The notes beneath the pieces were generated by a model. The model was not told the origin of the DNA. It saw only the letters and a program-made list of their open reading frames with translations, and searched no databases. The position numbers and the translations under genes are program-made. A stretch of DNA of 64,000 bases from Noviherbaspirillum soli (GTDB lineage Bacteria; Pseudomonadota; Gammaproteobacteria; Burkholderiales; Burkholderiaceae_D), in contig NZ_JACYOX010000013.1 in NCBI RefSeq assembly GCF_015352955.1, positions 61,461 through 125,460 on the forward strand, in the 5' to 3' direction. Positions 43,622-52,897 of the stretch are shown here, piece after piece (the first letter of the stretch is position 1; every line of letters begins with the position of its first letter).

Positions 43622-45171
43622 GGGCTTTGAGTAAACGAATTGCGCGGTGGATTGTCACACCGCTATCTCACATCAATGTCGAGGTGGTGAATGAAGCGCT
43701 TTATCCAAGGCAGCGATCGGGCACAAGGCATCTTACTTCCTGCGCAGTTGGACGACTATGTGACAGACGAGAACCCTGTGAGGGTGATCGACGTCTTTGT
43801 CGATGAACTGGACTTGGCGACGTTGGGATTTGACGGTGTGACGCCTGCAGACACTGGCCGTCCTGCCTACCATCCTGCGGATCTGTTGAAGCTCTACATT
43901 TACGGCTACCTGAACCGCATTCAGTCTAGCCGCCGCCTGGAACGCGAGGCCCAGCGCAACATTAAGTTGATGTGGCTGACTGGCCGGCTCACACCGGACT
44001 TCAAGACGATTGCCAACTTCCGTAAGGACAATGGCGTCGGCATACGCAACGTCTGTCGGCAATTCGTGCTGCTGTGCAGGAATCTCGACCTGTTTACCCA
44101 GCAGCTCATCGCCATTGATGGCAGCAAGTTCAAGGCCGTCAATAACCGCGACCGGAACTTTACCAAGGCGAAGGTGCAGGCGCGCCTGCAGCAGATCGAA
44201 GAAAGTATCAAGCGCTACCTCAGCATGCTGGACACCATCGACCGCACGGAGCCAGCAGAAGCGCCGGCAAAGACGGTCCGACTGCAAGACAAGATCACCC
44301 TCCTCAGAGAACAGATGCAGGCGTTGAAGGAGGTTGAGGCGCGCCTTCCGGATGCGCCTGATGGGCAGATATCCCTAACCGATCCCGATGCCCGCTCTAT
44401 GGCCACCAGCGGCCGTGGCACCGGAATGGTGGGTTACAACGTGCAGACTGCAGTCGATACGACACATCACCTCATTGTCGCGCATGAAGTCACCAATATC
44501 GGCAATGACAGGAGCCAGTTGGCGAACATGTCCGAACAAGCTCGGGAAGCGACTGGCATTGAGAAGTTGGCTGTCGTTGCAGACCGGGGGTATTTCAGTG
44601 GCGAAGAAGTCCTCGCTTGCGACCAGGCTGGCATCGCCACCTACGTTCCCAAGCCGCTCACATCAGGCGCCAAGGCGGACGGCCGGTTCGGCAAGCAAGA
44701 CTTCGTCTACATGCCGGACCAGGATGAGTACCGCTGCCCGGCCGGACATGCAATGACCCGCCGCTTCGCGACAGTGGACAAAGGTCTGATCATCAATGTG
44801 TATGCGACACCGGCGTGTAGACGCTGCCTGCTCAAGGCTGACTGTACGACCGGCCCGGAGCGCCGCATCAGACGCTGGGAACATGAAGCAGTCATTGACG
44901 CCATGCAGGAACGGCTCAGCAAGGCGCCTGAGCAAATGCGCTTGCGACGGCAAACGGTGGAGCATCCATTCGGTACCCTTAAGGCATGGATGGGTGCCAC
45001 GCACTTCCTGACAAAGACGCTTGATCGGGTCGGCACGGAAATGAGCCTGCATGTACTTGCCTATAACTTCAAGCGGCTCCTCAGCATTATGGGAGCAGAG
45101 TTGATGATGAGACTAACCAGGGCCTGATCGGCCCTCTGCATCAACATGCTGCTTCCATTTCCACAAAGCCA
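43622..45171 (+). mobile_element. IS1182-family insertion sequence
   Basis: The transposase is bounded by GGCTTTGAGTAAA at 43623-43635 and the complement of GGCTTTGTGGAAA at 45158-45170 (11 of 13 match). The left end begins directly after the IS1111 element. Confidence 0.7.
43691..45127 (+). CDS. IS1182-family transposase
   Basis: The 478-residue DDE transposase has an N-terminal DUF772-type domain (H-P-A-D-L-L-K-L-Y-I-Y-G-Y-L) and catalytic residues in I-D-G-S-K-F-K-A, A-D-R-G-Y-F-S and V-E-H-P-F-G-T-L-K. A cysteine cluster (C-R-R-C-x6-C) precedes the last acidic motif. The start at 43691 has a GAGGTGG site. It appears intact. Confidence 0.92.
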   Translation: MKRFIQGSDRAQGILLPAQLDDYVTDENPVRVIDVFVDELDLATLGFDGVTPADTGRPAYHPADLLKLYIYGYLNRIQSSRRLEREAQRNIKLMWLTGRLTPDFKTIANFRKDNGVGIRNVCRQFVLLCRNLDLFTQQLIAIDGSKFKAVNNRDRNFTKAKVQARLQQIEESIKRYLSMLDTIDRTEPAEAPAKTVRLQDKITLLREQMQALKEVEARLPDAPDGQISLTDPDARSMATSGRGTGMVGYNVQTAVDTTHHLIVAHEVTNIGNDRSQLANMSEQAREATGIEKLAVVADRGYFSGEEVLACDQAGIATYVPKPLTSGAKADGRFGKQDFVYMPDQDEYRCPAGHAMTRRFATVDKGLIINVYATPACRRCLLKADCTTGPERRIRRWEHEAVIDAMQERLSKAPEQMRLRRQTVEHPFGTLKAWMGATHFLTKTLDRVGTEMSLHVLAYNFKRLLSIMGAELMMRLTRA

Positions 45172-45865
45172 ATGAAGGCTACGACTGAGCCTTGCCGCCG
45201 ACACATCTACCTCTGTGCCTTCTGTTTTTACACGGCCTGGGTCGACAGCCGGCATCCGCAGATGCTCTTGCTATGACCCGTAGCCGCCCGCTAGCTGACC
45301 TTACTAAACGAGAGGCTTGGCGTTGCAGCCGAGATTCTTAAGCCGTTGGTTTATATCCTGTCGCGGTTGCAATAACTCTGGCGGCTTCCGCGTGCGATGG
45401 CCAGTACTGCGCTGAACTCCGTTTGAAAACCTGCCTAGCTTTTATAAAAACGGACCTCTACATGTGTTGCCCTCCTACATCACACCATAAATGAGCGACT
45501 GATAACCCTAATTATCAGTCGCTCACATTGAGAGGCAGGGTAGATGGCTCTGCCACAGACTAAAAAACAGACAGATTCCCGGTTCAACTGAAGTTGAGGG
45601 TCAGCCATCTCTAGACGTTCGACCTTGCTCTCAGGGGCACACTCGAACGTCAGTTCCGCTCCGGTCTCCGACATTCAAGCAAGGCCCCGATTCGGCAGGT
45701 CCTCGGCCTTTTCGAACGGTGGCCATGGCGGGTTTTCCGTAGCAGATTTCCTGCCCCCGCTTAGCAAGCTTCAACGTTGTGCTTTTGTTGAATCTTGAAT
45801 GGCGGCCACGAAAAGGGATTTTCGGTCGTACCCTCCGACCACTGGGGTGGGGAATTCCCCTGCGG
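45128..45865. other. Intergenic region with a strong palindrome
   Basis: The right end of the IS1182 element (to about 45171) is followed by about 700 bases without a supported gene. A 14-base perfect inverted repeat lies at 45492-45525. Confidence 0.5.
45492..45525. repeat. Perfect 14-bp inverted repeat with 6-bp loop
   Basis: The arms are TGAGCGACTGATAA and TTATCAGTCGCTCA. No T-run follows on either strand, so it is not a standard terminator. It could be a protein-binding site, a recombination site or an end left by a mobile element. Confidence 0.85.
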
Positions 45866-46918
45866 TCAAGGGGCCGGCTGGGCCCCGCTCTGCTTTGGCG
45901 TGGCCGGCTTGCCAGCGGTCACGGCAGGTTTGGGAGGCTCAATGAAAAGGGGCGGGAACGGCCCATCAGAAAACCCCATGGAGTTAGCGGCTTGGTCGGC
46001 ACGCGCGCCTTGGTTGGCTTCCGGTTGGAGCACCCCAGAGACAGTCGTCGCGTATTTCTCGGCTAGGATAGTATAGCCTGCCTTTGTCGGGTGGATCTCG
46101 TTAGCCCAGTGCAGCGTCATCCCCGGGTCATGGATGCTGGCAGGGATGAGGGAGCCGCGCGTGTCCACGACATGGACGTTTGGCAGACGGGCTGCGGCGG
46201 AAATGACAATATTCGCCAGCCTGTTCATTAGGATCCCGGATGTCTCGATCCAGTCTTCCGGCGGGATCCCGTAAGCAGTCAGGGCAGGCGCCAGCCACGG
46301 CCCTGTCGACAACAGCACGGCAACTGAGGGGGAAGGGCGCGGCGTGATGAAGTCATACAGATGGAAAAAGACCGGCACACCTTTGCTCGACGAGTCGTCC
46401 CCATCCCGGGCGGCAATCAGGGCATCGAACTGCGGCGCCAGGTAATCCTCGAAGAGCTGCCATCCTGCCTCGCTGATGTAGCGGGATGCTCCACCCCCGG
46501 CAGCCCATTCGTCGGGCCGAAGGAAAAGGCGTCGGTCACGTGGCGTTTCCTTCCCGCCCATCACGGGAGGAACGGACGCGGCATCAACCACGTCATTGCC
46601 GCCTGCGGACATCAGGATGGCGTGCCAAGGACTTGCCTTGACGCTTGCCAGCAACGTGCTGAAGTTCGGATCCTTCCTCCAGTCCACCATGTGGGCGAGC
46701 GTGTCGCCCGGCCTTGCACAGTTGACCGCATAGGCCGTAAACGGGAAATCCATTTCCGCCAGGATGTTCGTAGTGGCAACCGGGACGATCGATCCGATGG
46801 AGAACCACGAATCTCCGTGCGCCAGGAAGTGGAACTGGAAATGGCTCAGATCCGGCCCTATGCCATCGGGCACGAGATTTAGGTGGGCATTCGGGTCAAC
46901 AACGACAAGGCGGCTCAT
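45866..46918 (-). CDS. SGNH/GDSL-type hydrolase
   Basis: The 350-residue product has the SGNH blocks: block I G-D-S-W with the nucleophilic serine (about residue 36), block III G-G-N-D and block V N-E-I-H-P with the catalytic histidine. The family hydrolyses esters or acetyl groups on lipids or carbohydrates. There is no signal peptide, so it is likely cytoplasmic. The C-terminal 50 residues are Pro/Ala-rich. The start at 46918 follows GGAG. It stands alone, and its substrate is unknown. Confidence 0.8.
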   Translation of the reverse strand: MSRLVVVDPNAHLNLVPDGIGPDLSHFQFHFLAHGDSWFSIGSIVPVATTNILAEMDFPFTAYAVNCARPGDTLAHMVDWRKDPNFSTLLASVKASPWHAILMSAGGNDVVDAASVPPVMGGKETPRDRRLFLRPDEWAAGGGASRYISEAGWQLFEDYLAPQFDALIAARDGDDSSSKGVPVFFHLYDFITPRPSPSVAVLLSTGPWLAPALTAYGIPPEDWIETSGILMNRLANIVISAAARLPNVHVVDTRGSLIPASIHDPGMTLHWANEIHPTKAGYTILAEKYATTVSGVLQPEANQGARADQAANSMGFSDGPFPPLFIEPPKPAVTAGKPATPKQSGAQPAP

Positions 46919-47691
46919 CTATGTCTCCGCTATCTTGATTGGCAAACATGACATGAATGTTAATGGAAAGCGCGGCAAGATGGTTTCTCGGATGCGCGAA
47001 ACCAAGCACTGCGTGGCAGCAGTGCCATGCCGTGCAATCCCAACTCGCGGGGCGGATCTTCATTTGCCCCGTTCCTGATGGCTATTAATCATCGTGTTTC
47101 TGTCCTGGCATCGGCCTATCAGTGCCTTAGTCCGTTTTTTAGTGGCAGCCTGAAAGCATGCACTTTCTCATAAGCAATAAAAGGAGGGCGCTGCGAAAAC
47201 TTGTCAGTCGCTTCCGGAGACGGATTTGATGTGATAGAGACAACGTTTTTATGTCGGTATGGTTTCCTTTATCGACTACTTGGCGGGTCGTCCTAGACTG
47301 GGGGTTTCCCGTAGGTTTGGCTTTCTCGCCTAGGGAGTGCACGTGCTAGACAAAAGCACTTGCAAGGGTACGCTCCCAGCCCTCTCCGCCAAAGTAGACG
47401 CAAACCGCGCCGCCATACGCCACGTGCATGCTCTCGAGTTCGAAAAAAAGTTTGTCTAGGGTCATTACTGGAAAGGCTGCAGAAAAACAGCCCTCATTGA
47501 AGGGACGGATCGGCAGGGTGCTGCTTACACATCTGCATCCTCCTGCTCGTGCCGGGGCCGTTATTCTTCGTCTTTCACTACGAGCCGCATGGTATGGCTA
47601 GGTAAGGTTATACCCAGCTAGGAATCTACGGATCTACCAACTCACTGGCACTAGAAGCTTGTCATATTGACCAAGAAAAACATATCGTGGC
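46919..47691. other. Intergenic stretch of about 770 bases
   Basis: No supported gene, RNA gene or clear repeat was seen. Only short unsupported frames cross it. It separates the SGNH gene from the AT-rich defence island. Confidence 0.4.
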
Positions 47692-47706
47692 ATGATATGC
47701 TTTAAT

Positions 47707-48087
47707 ATGAACTCAAAAAACACTCGAGACACCGGATTGGATTACTTGCTCGGTCTGAACGACACAATTGAAGTCCAGAATGATCAGGGCTACTGGGTCA
47801 AATTCGACGTCCAACTGGTGGAGGTTACTGAAGACCGCCCACACGGTATCAAATACAGTTTGACGCTGCACGCGCCTAGTGGCGCGCGCCTTATTGGCTT
47901 CGATAATGCGCATGCCGTGCCGCCGCCAGGGTCATCGTTCAAAAACGCTGGCAAAAAATTCCCGTTCGACCACCAGCATCGGCATGCGAAAGACGTAGGA
48001 GTGCTGTATCAGTTCAACACTCCGTTTCAGTTGGTGAGTGACTTCTATACAGAAGTAGATAGAGTTTTGAAGGACTTATGCAAATGA
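47707..48087 (+). CDS. tumE: TumE-family toxin (DUF6516)
   Basis: The 126-residue product has I-E-V-Q-N-D-Q-G-Y-W-V-K-F and Y-S-L-T-L-H, followed by H-Q-H-R-H and a final F-Y-T-E-V-D-R-V-L motif, as in TumE-type toxins, which are paired with a winged-helix antitoxin. The toxin mechanism is not settled. The ATG at 47707 was chosen as the more usual length; an ATG at 47692 is also possible. The stop overlaps the antitoxin start (ATGA at 48084-48087). Confidence 0.7.
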   Translation: MNSKNTRDTGLDYLLGLNDTIEVQNDQGYWVKFDVQLVEVTEDRPHGIKYSLTLHAPSGARLIGFDNAHAVPPPGSSFKNAGKKFPFDHQHRHAKDVGVLYQFNTPFQLVSDFYTEVDRVLKDLCK

Positions 48088-48437
48088 AAAACACTCTGAA
48101 AATAGGTATCGCCTCGGTGGAAGAGCAACGTAAACGGACTCTGGCTATTGCGTTAGGGGAAAGGAAGCGGGAAGAGGATGAACCTACAATTTGGTTTCCT
48201 TCCCGTGCGGCCCTACTTAGCGTGTTCTCAGACGAAAATTGTGCACTACTAGAAGTAATTCGGAGCAATCGCCCGAAAACAATAACTTTGCTAGCAGAGA
48301 CTGTGAGAAAAGAGCCATCGAATGTCTCACGTTCTCTGCACTTACTTGAGCGCTTTGGCGTAGTACGGCTTGTGAAAAAAGGCCGGGAAGTACAGCCCGA
48401 AGTCGTCTTTGAACACGTCAACGTGGCACTTGTTTAG
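48084..48437 (+). CDS. tumA: TumA-type (HVO_A0114 family) winged-helix antitoxin
   Basis: The 117-residue product has a winged helix-turn-helix (T-L-L-A-E-T-V-R-K-E-P-S-N-V-S-R-S-L-H-L-L-E) followed by a wing (V-V-R-L-V-K-K-G-R-E-V-Q-P). It is expected to neutralise TumE and repress the operon. The start overlaps the toxin stop; an ATG six bases upstream (48078) is an alternative. Confidence 0.7.
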   Translation: MKNTLKIGIASVEEQRKRTLAIALGERKREEDEPTIWFPSRAALLSVFSDENCALLEVIRSNRPKTITLLAETVRKEPSNVSRSLHLLERFGVVRLVKKGREVQPEVVFEHVNVALV

Positions 48438-49007
48438 CTGTCTATAGAGATTAGAAGTCTCCATAGTAAGAGGCGCCTCTCGCACTGGAGGCCGCCTTTA
48501 ATGTACCTGTGAAGTCAAAAAATATAATTAGCCTAGTTGTCTTTGGCTGCGCGCCTTCGTTGCATCGCCCTTAATTTTGTAAAAACTTTTAAGCCTTACA
48601 CTTTGGCTTACAGGAGGTGTTATGAGCGACAAGCGATATACGGAAGAGTTCAGGAACAACGACGGGATCGGATGTGTGCCATATCGGGGAAGGCGCTAGC
48701 CCTTCAAATAAAGACTGATAGCGGACGGTTACTTATGTATCGCGTCACTCAGATAACATATAATTTGCAGAACTTCTGACACACGTACTAATTTCAACGC
48801 TTATACTACCGGTTGTCTCTATATATATGGATAACGGCATGAAATTTATATCTGCATCTTTTAGTATCCAATAAATTACGACTGAACATTTCAAAAAAAT
48901 TAAAAAATATTGTTCCCTCATGTTGACTAGTACAATTCACACGTGCACTGCTGCAGATCACGAGGCTATTGTTCCAGCTTAGAATAACGCGATAACATAA
49001 ACCACTG
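48438..49007. other. AT-rich spacer with an IS3 fragment
   Basis: This holds the truncated IS3 OrfA start at 48622-48699. The remaining 300 bases before the Detocs operon are AT-rich and would contain its promoter; no canonical promoter is clear. Confidence 0.5.
48622..48699 (+). pseudogene. IS3-family OrfA remnant
   Basis: A GGAGG site precedes ATG 48622. The first residues, M-S-D-K-R-Y-T-E-E-F, are the typical start of IS3-family OrfA proteins. Homology stops after about 11 codons and the frame ends at 48699, so only the left end of the element remains. Confidence 0.7.
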
Positions 49008-52000
49008 ATGAGATCACAAGGAAAAAGAAAAACAAACGGTGGTGGCCGTGGACAAGCCGAAGAAATGTTTCGGCGCTACCTCCACTCCCACCGCAACCTT
49101 AGAGCAGGCCTTAGTATTGCTCGGGACAAAACTGACGCTCGAGTTTACCCTCGGATTGTTTCGGATCTTAGCAAACAAAAAATATATGCAAATTTATTAG
49201 TAGGCAATGCATTTCCTGAAAATTTCTCTCGGTTTCAGTTAAAGGATCGCTTACAGCGAACAAGTACGGAAAAAGAGTTTATATGGACCGCATCCGTACT
49301 TTCGGTGTTTCTGCCGCAACTTCAGCAATTTGTAAAACTTAAATTACATTACGAAATTGCGTTTGCAGATGGGAACTTCTCACAGGCAGCAACTGCACTC
49401 GATTCTATTGAATCAAAATTAGGCGTATCGCTTTGGCTAATTGCAAATAGACTTCAATTGCTACAGCTTCAGTCAGGATTAAAGGCACAAAAAGATTATC
49501 TTGAGCAGACAATCACGGTCGAAGGACTAAACGAGTTCGTTGCATATGTTGCTTACTACTTCAGCTACCGAAGCGAAGAAAACGTCTCTCTCTCCACCCT
49601 TGAGATTGAAATCGAAAATCTTGTCAAAATGGGCGAGATGGGGGAATTTTTCCGATATCTTTTATTACCATACGATATTACACAAATCCGAGATATATCG
49701 GCTCCGTTAACTTGGTCAGAGCCGTACCCGATTGTGGATCGATTTCAGGTATTGGTGTCAATGATTCAGCTTAAATTGGCGCGCGAAGGAACGAGTAGCA
49801 ATGCATATTTAAAAAAATGTCTTCTATTGTTGGAGAATGTTTCTGACTCCCGTATTGAACGCTTATTAAACGTCTATGATGGCTCGCACTCTAAGATCGC
49901 CGAAAGTTCTCTTGATAGCTACGATGCATATACAATCGGGAAATACAATGAAGTCTTAACTAACTCTCCGGACACCGTAGAACTCGTTGCTCGAACGCGT
50001 GCGTCCCTTTCATCGGAGAATAATACTTCTCAATCCTCTTTTCTGATACAGACTCAAGAGTCGATGAAAGATGTCTTGCTACTAGCGAGGAATCATCAGC
50101 AAGCGATCTCCCAGTTAAAAAAGCTCGCGTTAACTTTTTCCCATCATCCTCTTGGACAGCAGATCGCATCTTTTGTGGAGCGCAAACATGAACATATCTT
50201 CGTTAAAGAATACAGTGAATTAGACAAACTCGCGGCGCTTACGGGGGCAAGCGATAATCCTTGGAATGCTGCGCTGCTCGCCAAAATAAATTGTTCACGC
50301 GACTATATCGATGAACTACTTTCGTCTCATAGCAATTCGCCGGCACTGCGAATACAAAAAGCACTGGACCTGCCATTAGAAGAAGCTAACCTCGTTCTGG
50401 ATGATATAGGACTGCCAAAATATCGGAAAGCCATCTACAAAGGTCACGTTGCATTCCATCATAGGGATTATAAAAACGCGACAGCTTGCTTTAAAGAAGC
50501 TGTGGATTGTGGGAATAAATACATTCAAACCCGTGCAAAAGCTTATTTGTTCAATGCATTATTTGCGCAGGGGCAGCTAGTGGATAGTCTTAGATTAGCA
50601 GTCGACCATTGCCTCCAGAACTCGAATGCATTTAGGCTCTATCCGTTAGAAGAATTGGCTAGAGCCTGCCTAAATGAAAATGTAGCGACGGCCGATCTTG
50701 CCTTTCCCATTTTGCTTCATATTACTGCGCGACAAATTCATCCAAAATGGGAGCAAGAACTTTCAGACGTTTTTGAGAATACGCTCTATGAACTAAGAGT
50801 TGAAAGTCCAATCTCACTTGTAAGTTTAGTTGAAAAGTTCGATAAAATCCGGCTTATCTATTTTTTACGCTTTATATGCGTGCCGCGCATCTTTGATGAC
50901 ACGACACTTTTTGAAAGCGTTAGCGCTATTGAGAACGAGCGAATTTTAATATGTCAAAACCTTATTTTACTAGATCCATCGAACTCAGAAATTTACGCTG
51001 CAGAGATTAAATCGATCACGAGAGATGCAAAAGTAGCAGAGCTATTCCAACAAGTCGAAGAAAGTAAAATTTATGTTGATGAAGATGGAATTTATAGCGC
51101 AGTAGAGGATGTTCTGCGGGATGCCTACGCACGGTATATTCAAATGTTAAAGCATCCTTCACTGGATTACCAAGCGGATAAGATAACTAAACGGATCGAA
51201 GTCCTTTTGGGGGAAAACGCGCCATCAGATTTTAAGAATCTTAAGCTTCCTGCATCTGAGAAAGAAGGTTTATTCATTTCAATATGCAACGAATTTATCA
51301 CTCAATTTGCGACAAATCCAGCTTTTGGCTTAGACACCCATTTTAGCACCACTATACGACACGGAGCATTTGAAGGTCATGTGAGAAGCCCATTGGCTGC
51401 TCACGACCTGTTATTGCAAAAATCAAATGATTCGGATGAACACATCTTGCCAGAACGTTGGCAACAGGCATTTACAGAAATATCACCAGAAGATAAGGAT
51501 TTTTTGCGTAAACAGCTCGCCAAGTTCACTGTTAAAGTAGAAGAGTTAGAACGAACATATCGGAAAGACTATTTACAGGTACGAGGTGATCCGAGTATTC
51601 ATGGAATGTTTGACTTCGTAGTGACGCGGGAAGAGCGGTTAGAGTTTATGAATGCCCTTACGGAGAGTACACCATTCGACGATTTCATTGAGCGGCTATT
51701 CGCGTTTGCGTGGCACTTGACCGATCGATCAATGGAAAAAATACGAGAACGACTTCGCGGTCCTTTTTTATCTGAAATTAACCACGCTGCTGATCTGTTA
51801 ATAAGCGCCATTGAACGACGTATTACTCGCGACAAGGCTGTTGTTGTAACAGACAGCGTCGTCCGTGCCAAGACGGATTTACAGGTAGCAGTTGAAAATA
51901 TTTGCGGCTGGTTCAGGCGACCTACCGATTTTCAACGAGCGCCTTTTGACATAGACCTCGCAATTGGAGTTGCGTTAAAGCAAATAGAAAATTGCTACGC

Positions 52001-52436
52001 AAAGGATGCAATTTCTCCTCGGCTAAGCATATCCTCGGATAAAAAAATTCCCGGAAAATATTTAGACGGAACTGTCGAAGTCCTTTTTATTCTGTTACAA
52101 AATGTTGTACGACATAGTGGATTTTCGAACCAAACAAACGAGGTCAAGATAATTGTTGTTCAAGACAGTCTTGGTCTAGATATTGAGATTGAAAATAAAA
52201 TTTCGCCTTCTATCAATATCTATTCGCATAAACGTTTGGGCGAAGAAGCCGTCGAACGGTATAGTAAAGATACTGCTCTGAAAATGGCGAGAAGCGAAGG
52301 AGGATCTGGGCTTTCGAAGATTTGGCGTATTCTTGAGTTTGATTTCAAAGCGACTCATGCTCTCCAAATAATTGTATCTGATAATCACTCATTTAACGTT
52401 AGACTTTCCATCCGTGATATGGAGACCTTTGTGTGA
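49008..52436 (+). CDS. dtcA: Detocs sensor, DtcA-like histidine kinase
   Basis: This is a 1142-residue cytoplasmic protein. Residues 1 to about 850 are mostly helical with TPR-like repeats (for example Y-K-G-H-V-A-F-H-H-R-D-Y-K-N-A at about 480-495) and would be the phage-sensing part. The last 220 residues form a divergent histidine-kinase ATPase: the N-box Asn is in L-L-Q-N-V-V-R-H-S-G (Asn1032) and a G-G-S-G-L-S-K-I-W glycine loop is near residue 1098. A phosphoacceptor His is not obvious; His926 (E-I-N-H-A-A-D) is a candidate. In Detocs this kinase passes phosphate to DtcB and DtcC. It overlaps dtcB by 4 bases. The composition is AT-rich. The family call depends mainly on the operon. Confidence 0.8.
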   Translation: MRSQGKRKTNGGGRGQAEEMFRRYLHSHRNLRAGLSIARDKTDARVYPRIVSDLSKQKIYANLLVGNAFPENFSRFQLKDRLQRTSTEKEFIWTASVLSVFLPQLQQFVKLKLHYEIAFADGNFSQAATALDSIESKLGVSLWLIANRLQLLQLQSGLKAQKDYLEQTITVEGLNEFVAYVAYYFSYRSEENVSLSTLEIEIENLVKMGEMGEFFRYLLLPYDITQIRDISAPLTWSEPYPIVDRFQVLVSMIQLKLAREGTSSNAYLKKCLLLLENVSDSRIERLLNVYDGSHSKIAESSLDSYDAYTIGKYNEVLTNSPDTVELVARTRASLSSENNTSQSSFLIQTQESMKDVLLLARNHQQAISQLKKLALTFSHHPLGQQIASFVERKHEHIFVKEYSELDKLAALTGASDNPWNAALLAKINCSRDYIDELLSSHSNSPALRIQKALDLPLEEANLVLDDIGLPKYRKAIYKGHVAFHHRDYKNATACFKEAVDCGNKYIQTRAKAYLFNALFAQGQLVDSLRLAVDHCLQNSNAFRLYPLEELARACLNENVATADLAFPILLHITARQIHPKWEQELSDVFENTLYELRVESPISLVSLVEKFDKIRLIYFLRFICVPRIFDDTTLFESVSAIENERILICQNLILLDPSNSEIYAAEIKSITRDAKVAELFQQVEESKIYVDEDGIYSAVEDVLRDAYARYIQMLKHPSLDYQADKITKRIEVLLGENAPSDFKNLKLPASEKEGLFISICNEFITQFATNPAFGLDTHFSTTIRHGAFEGHVRSPLAAHDLLLQKSNDSDEHILPERWQQAFTEISPEDKDFLRKQLAKFTVKVEELERTYRKDYLQVRGDPSIHGMFDFVVTREERLEFMNALTESTPFDDFIERLFAFAWHLTDRSMEKIRERLRGPFLSEINHAADLLISAIERRITRDKAVVVTDSVVRAKTDLQVAVENICGWFRRPTDFQRAPFDIDLAIGVALKQIENCYAKDAISPRLSISSDKKIPGKYLDGTVEVLFILLQNVVRHSGFSNQTNEVKIIVVQDSLGLDIEIENKISPSINIYSHKRLGEEAVERYSKDTALKMARSEGGSGLSKIWRILEFDFKATHALQIIVSDNHSFNVRLSIRDMETFV

Positions 52437-52897
52437 AAACATACCTGGTTGAAGATGACGCTTTAAAAGCAAAGCGGCTTACTGGTTTTATTACCGAAAA
52501 ATACCCATTTCTTCATATCCAAAAGTTTGCAAGTTTTCAGAGCGGGTTGCGTGCATTGGAGGAGTCACTACCAGATTTGCTTATCTTAGATATGACCCTC
52601 CCTACCTTTGATCGCCAGCCAAATCAGAGAGAAGGACGAATTCGTCCTCTCGGTGGATATGAGTTGATGCGGAAACTCAAACTGCGCAATCTTTTTCCTC
52701 ATGTGATTGTAGTAACCCAATTGGAAACGTTTGGCGATGGGAAGGATAAAGTTTCATTTGCGGATATTAGTACACAATGCAAAAGAGACTTTGGACCTAT
52801 GTTTATCGGTAGTGTTTATTTCCGGCAAGATGAAGCTACTTGGCAGGCTGAACTTGAACGGCTTATTGACGTTTTAGTAGAACCGAAAAATGATTAA
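52433..52897 (+). CDS. dtcB: Detocs lone receiver, DtcB-like
   Basis: The 154-residue product consists of a receiver domain only: an acidic pair in V-E-D-D-A and the phospho-acceptor Asp53 in L-L-I-L-D-M-T-L-P. There is no output domain. In Detocs, DtcB takes up phosphate from the kinase and buffers against accidental activation of the toxic effector. An insertion after Asp53 (R-Q-P-N-Q-R-E-G-R) is unusual. The start is a GTG overlapping the dtcA stop (GTGA). It overlaps dtcC by 8 bases. Confidence 0.85.
   Translation: MKTYLVEDDALKAKRLTGFITEKYPFLHIQKFASFQSGLRALEESLPDLLILDMTLPTFDRQPNQREGRIRPLGGYELMRKLKLRNLFPHVIVVTQLETFGDGKDKVSFADISTQCKRDFGPMFIGSVYFRQDEATWQAELERLIDVLVEPKND

Noticed and set aside
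43347..43634. 95-codon frame downstream of the IS1111 transposase
   Set aside because: It lies in the non-coding right end where a guide RNA is expected and crosses the subterminal repeat.
45480..45674. 64-codon leftward frame containing the 14-bp palindrome
   Set aside because: No ribosome site, and the end of the frame is built from the palindrome.
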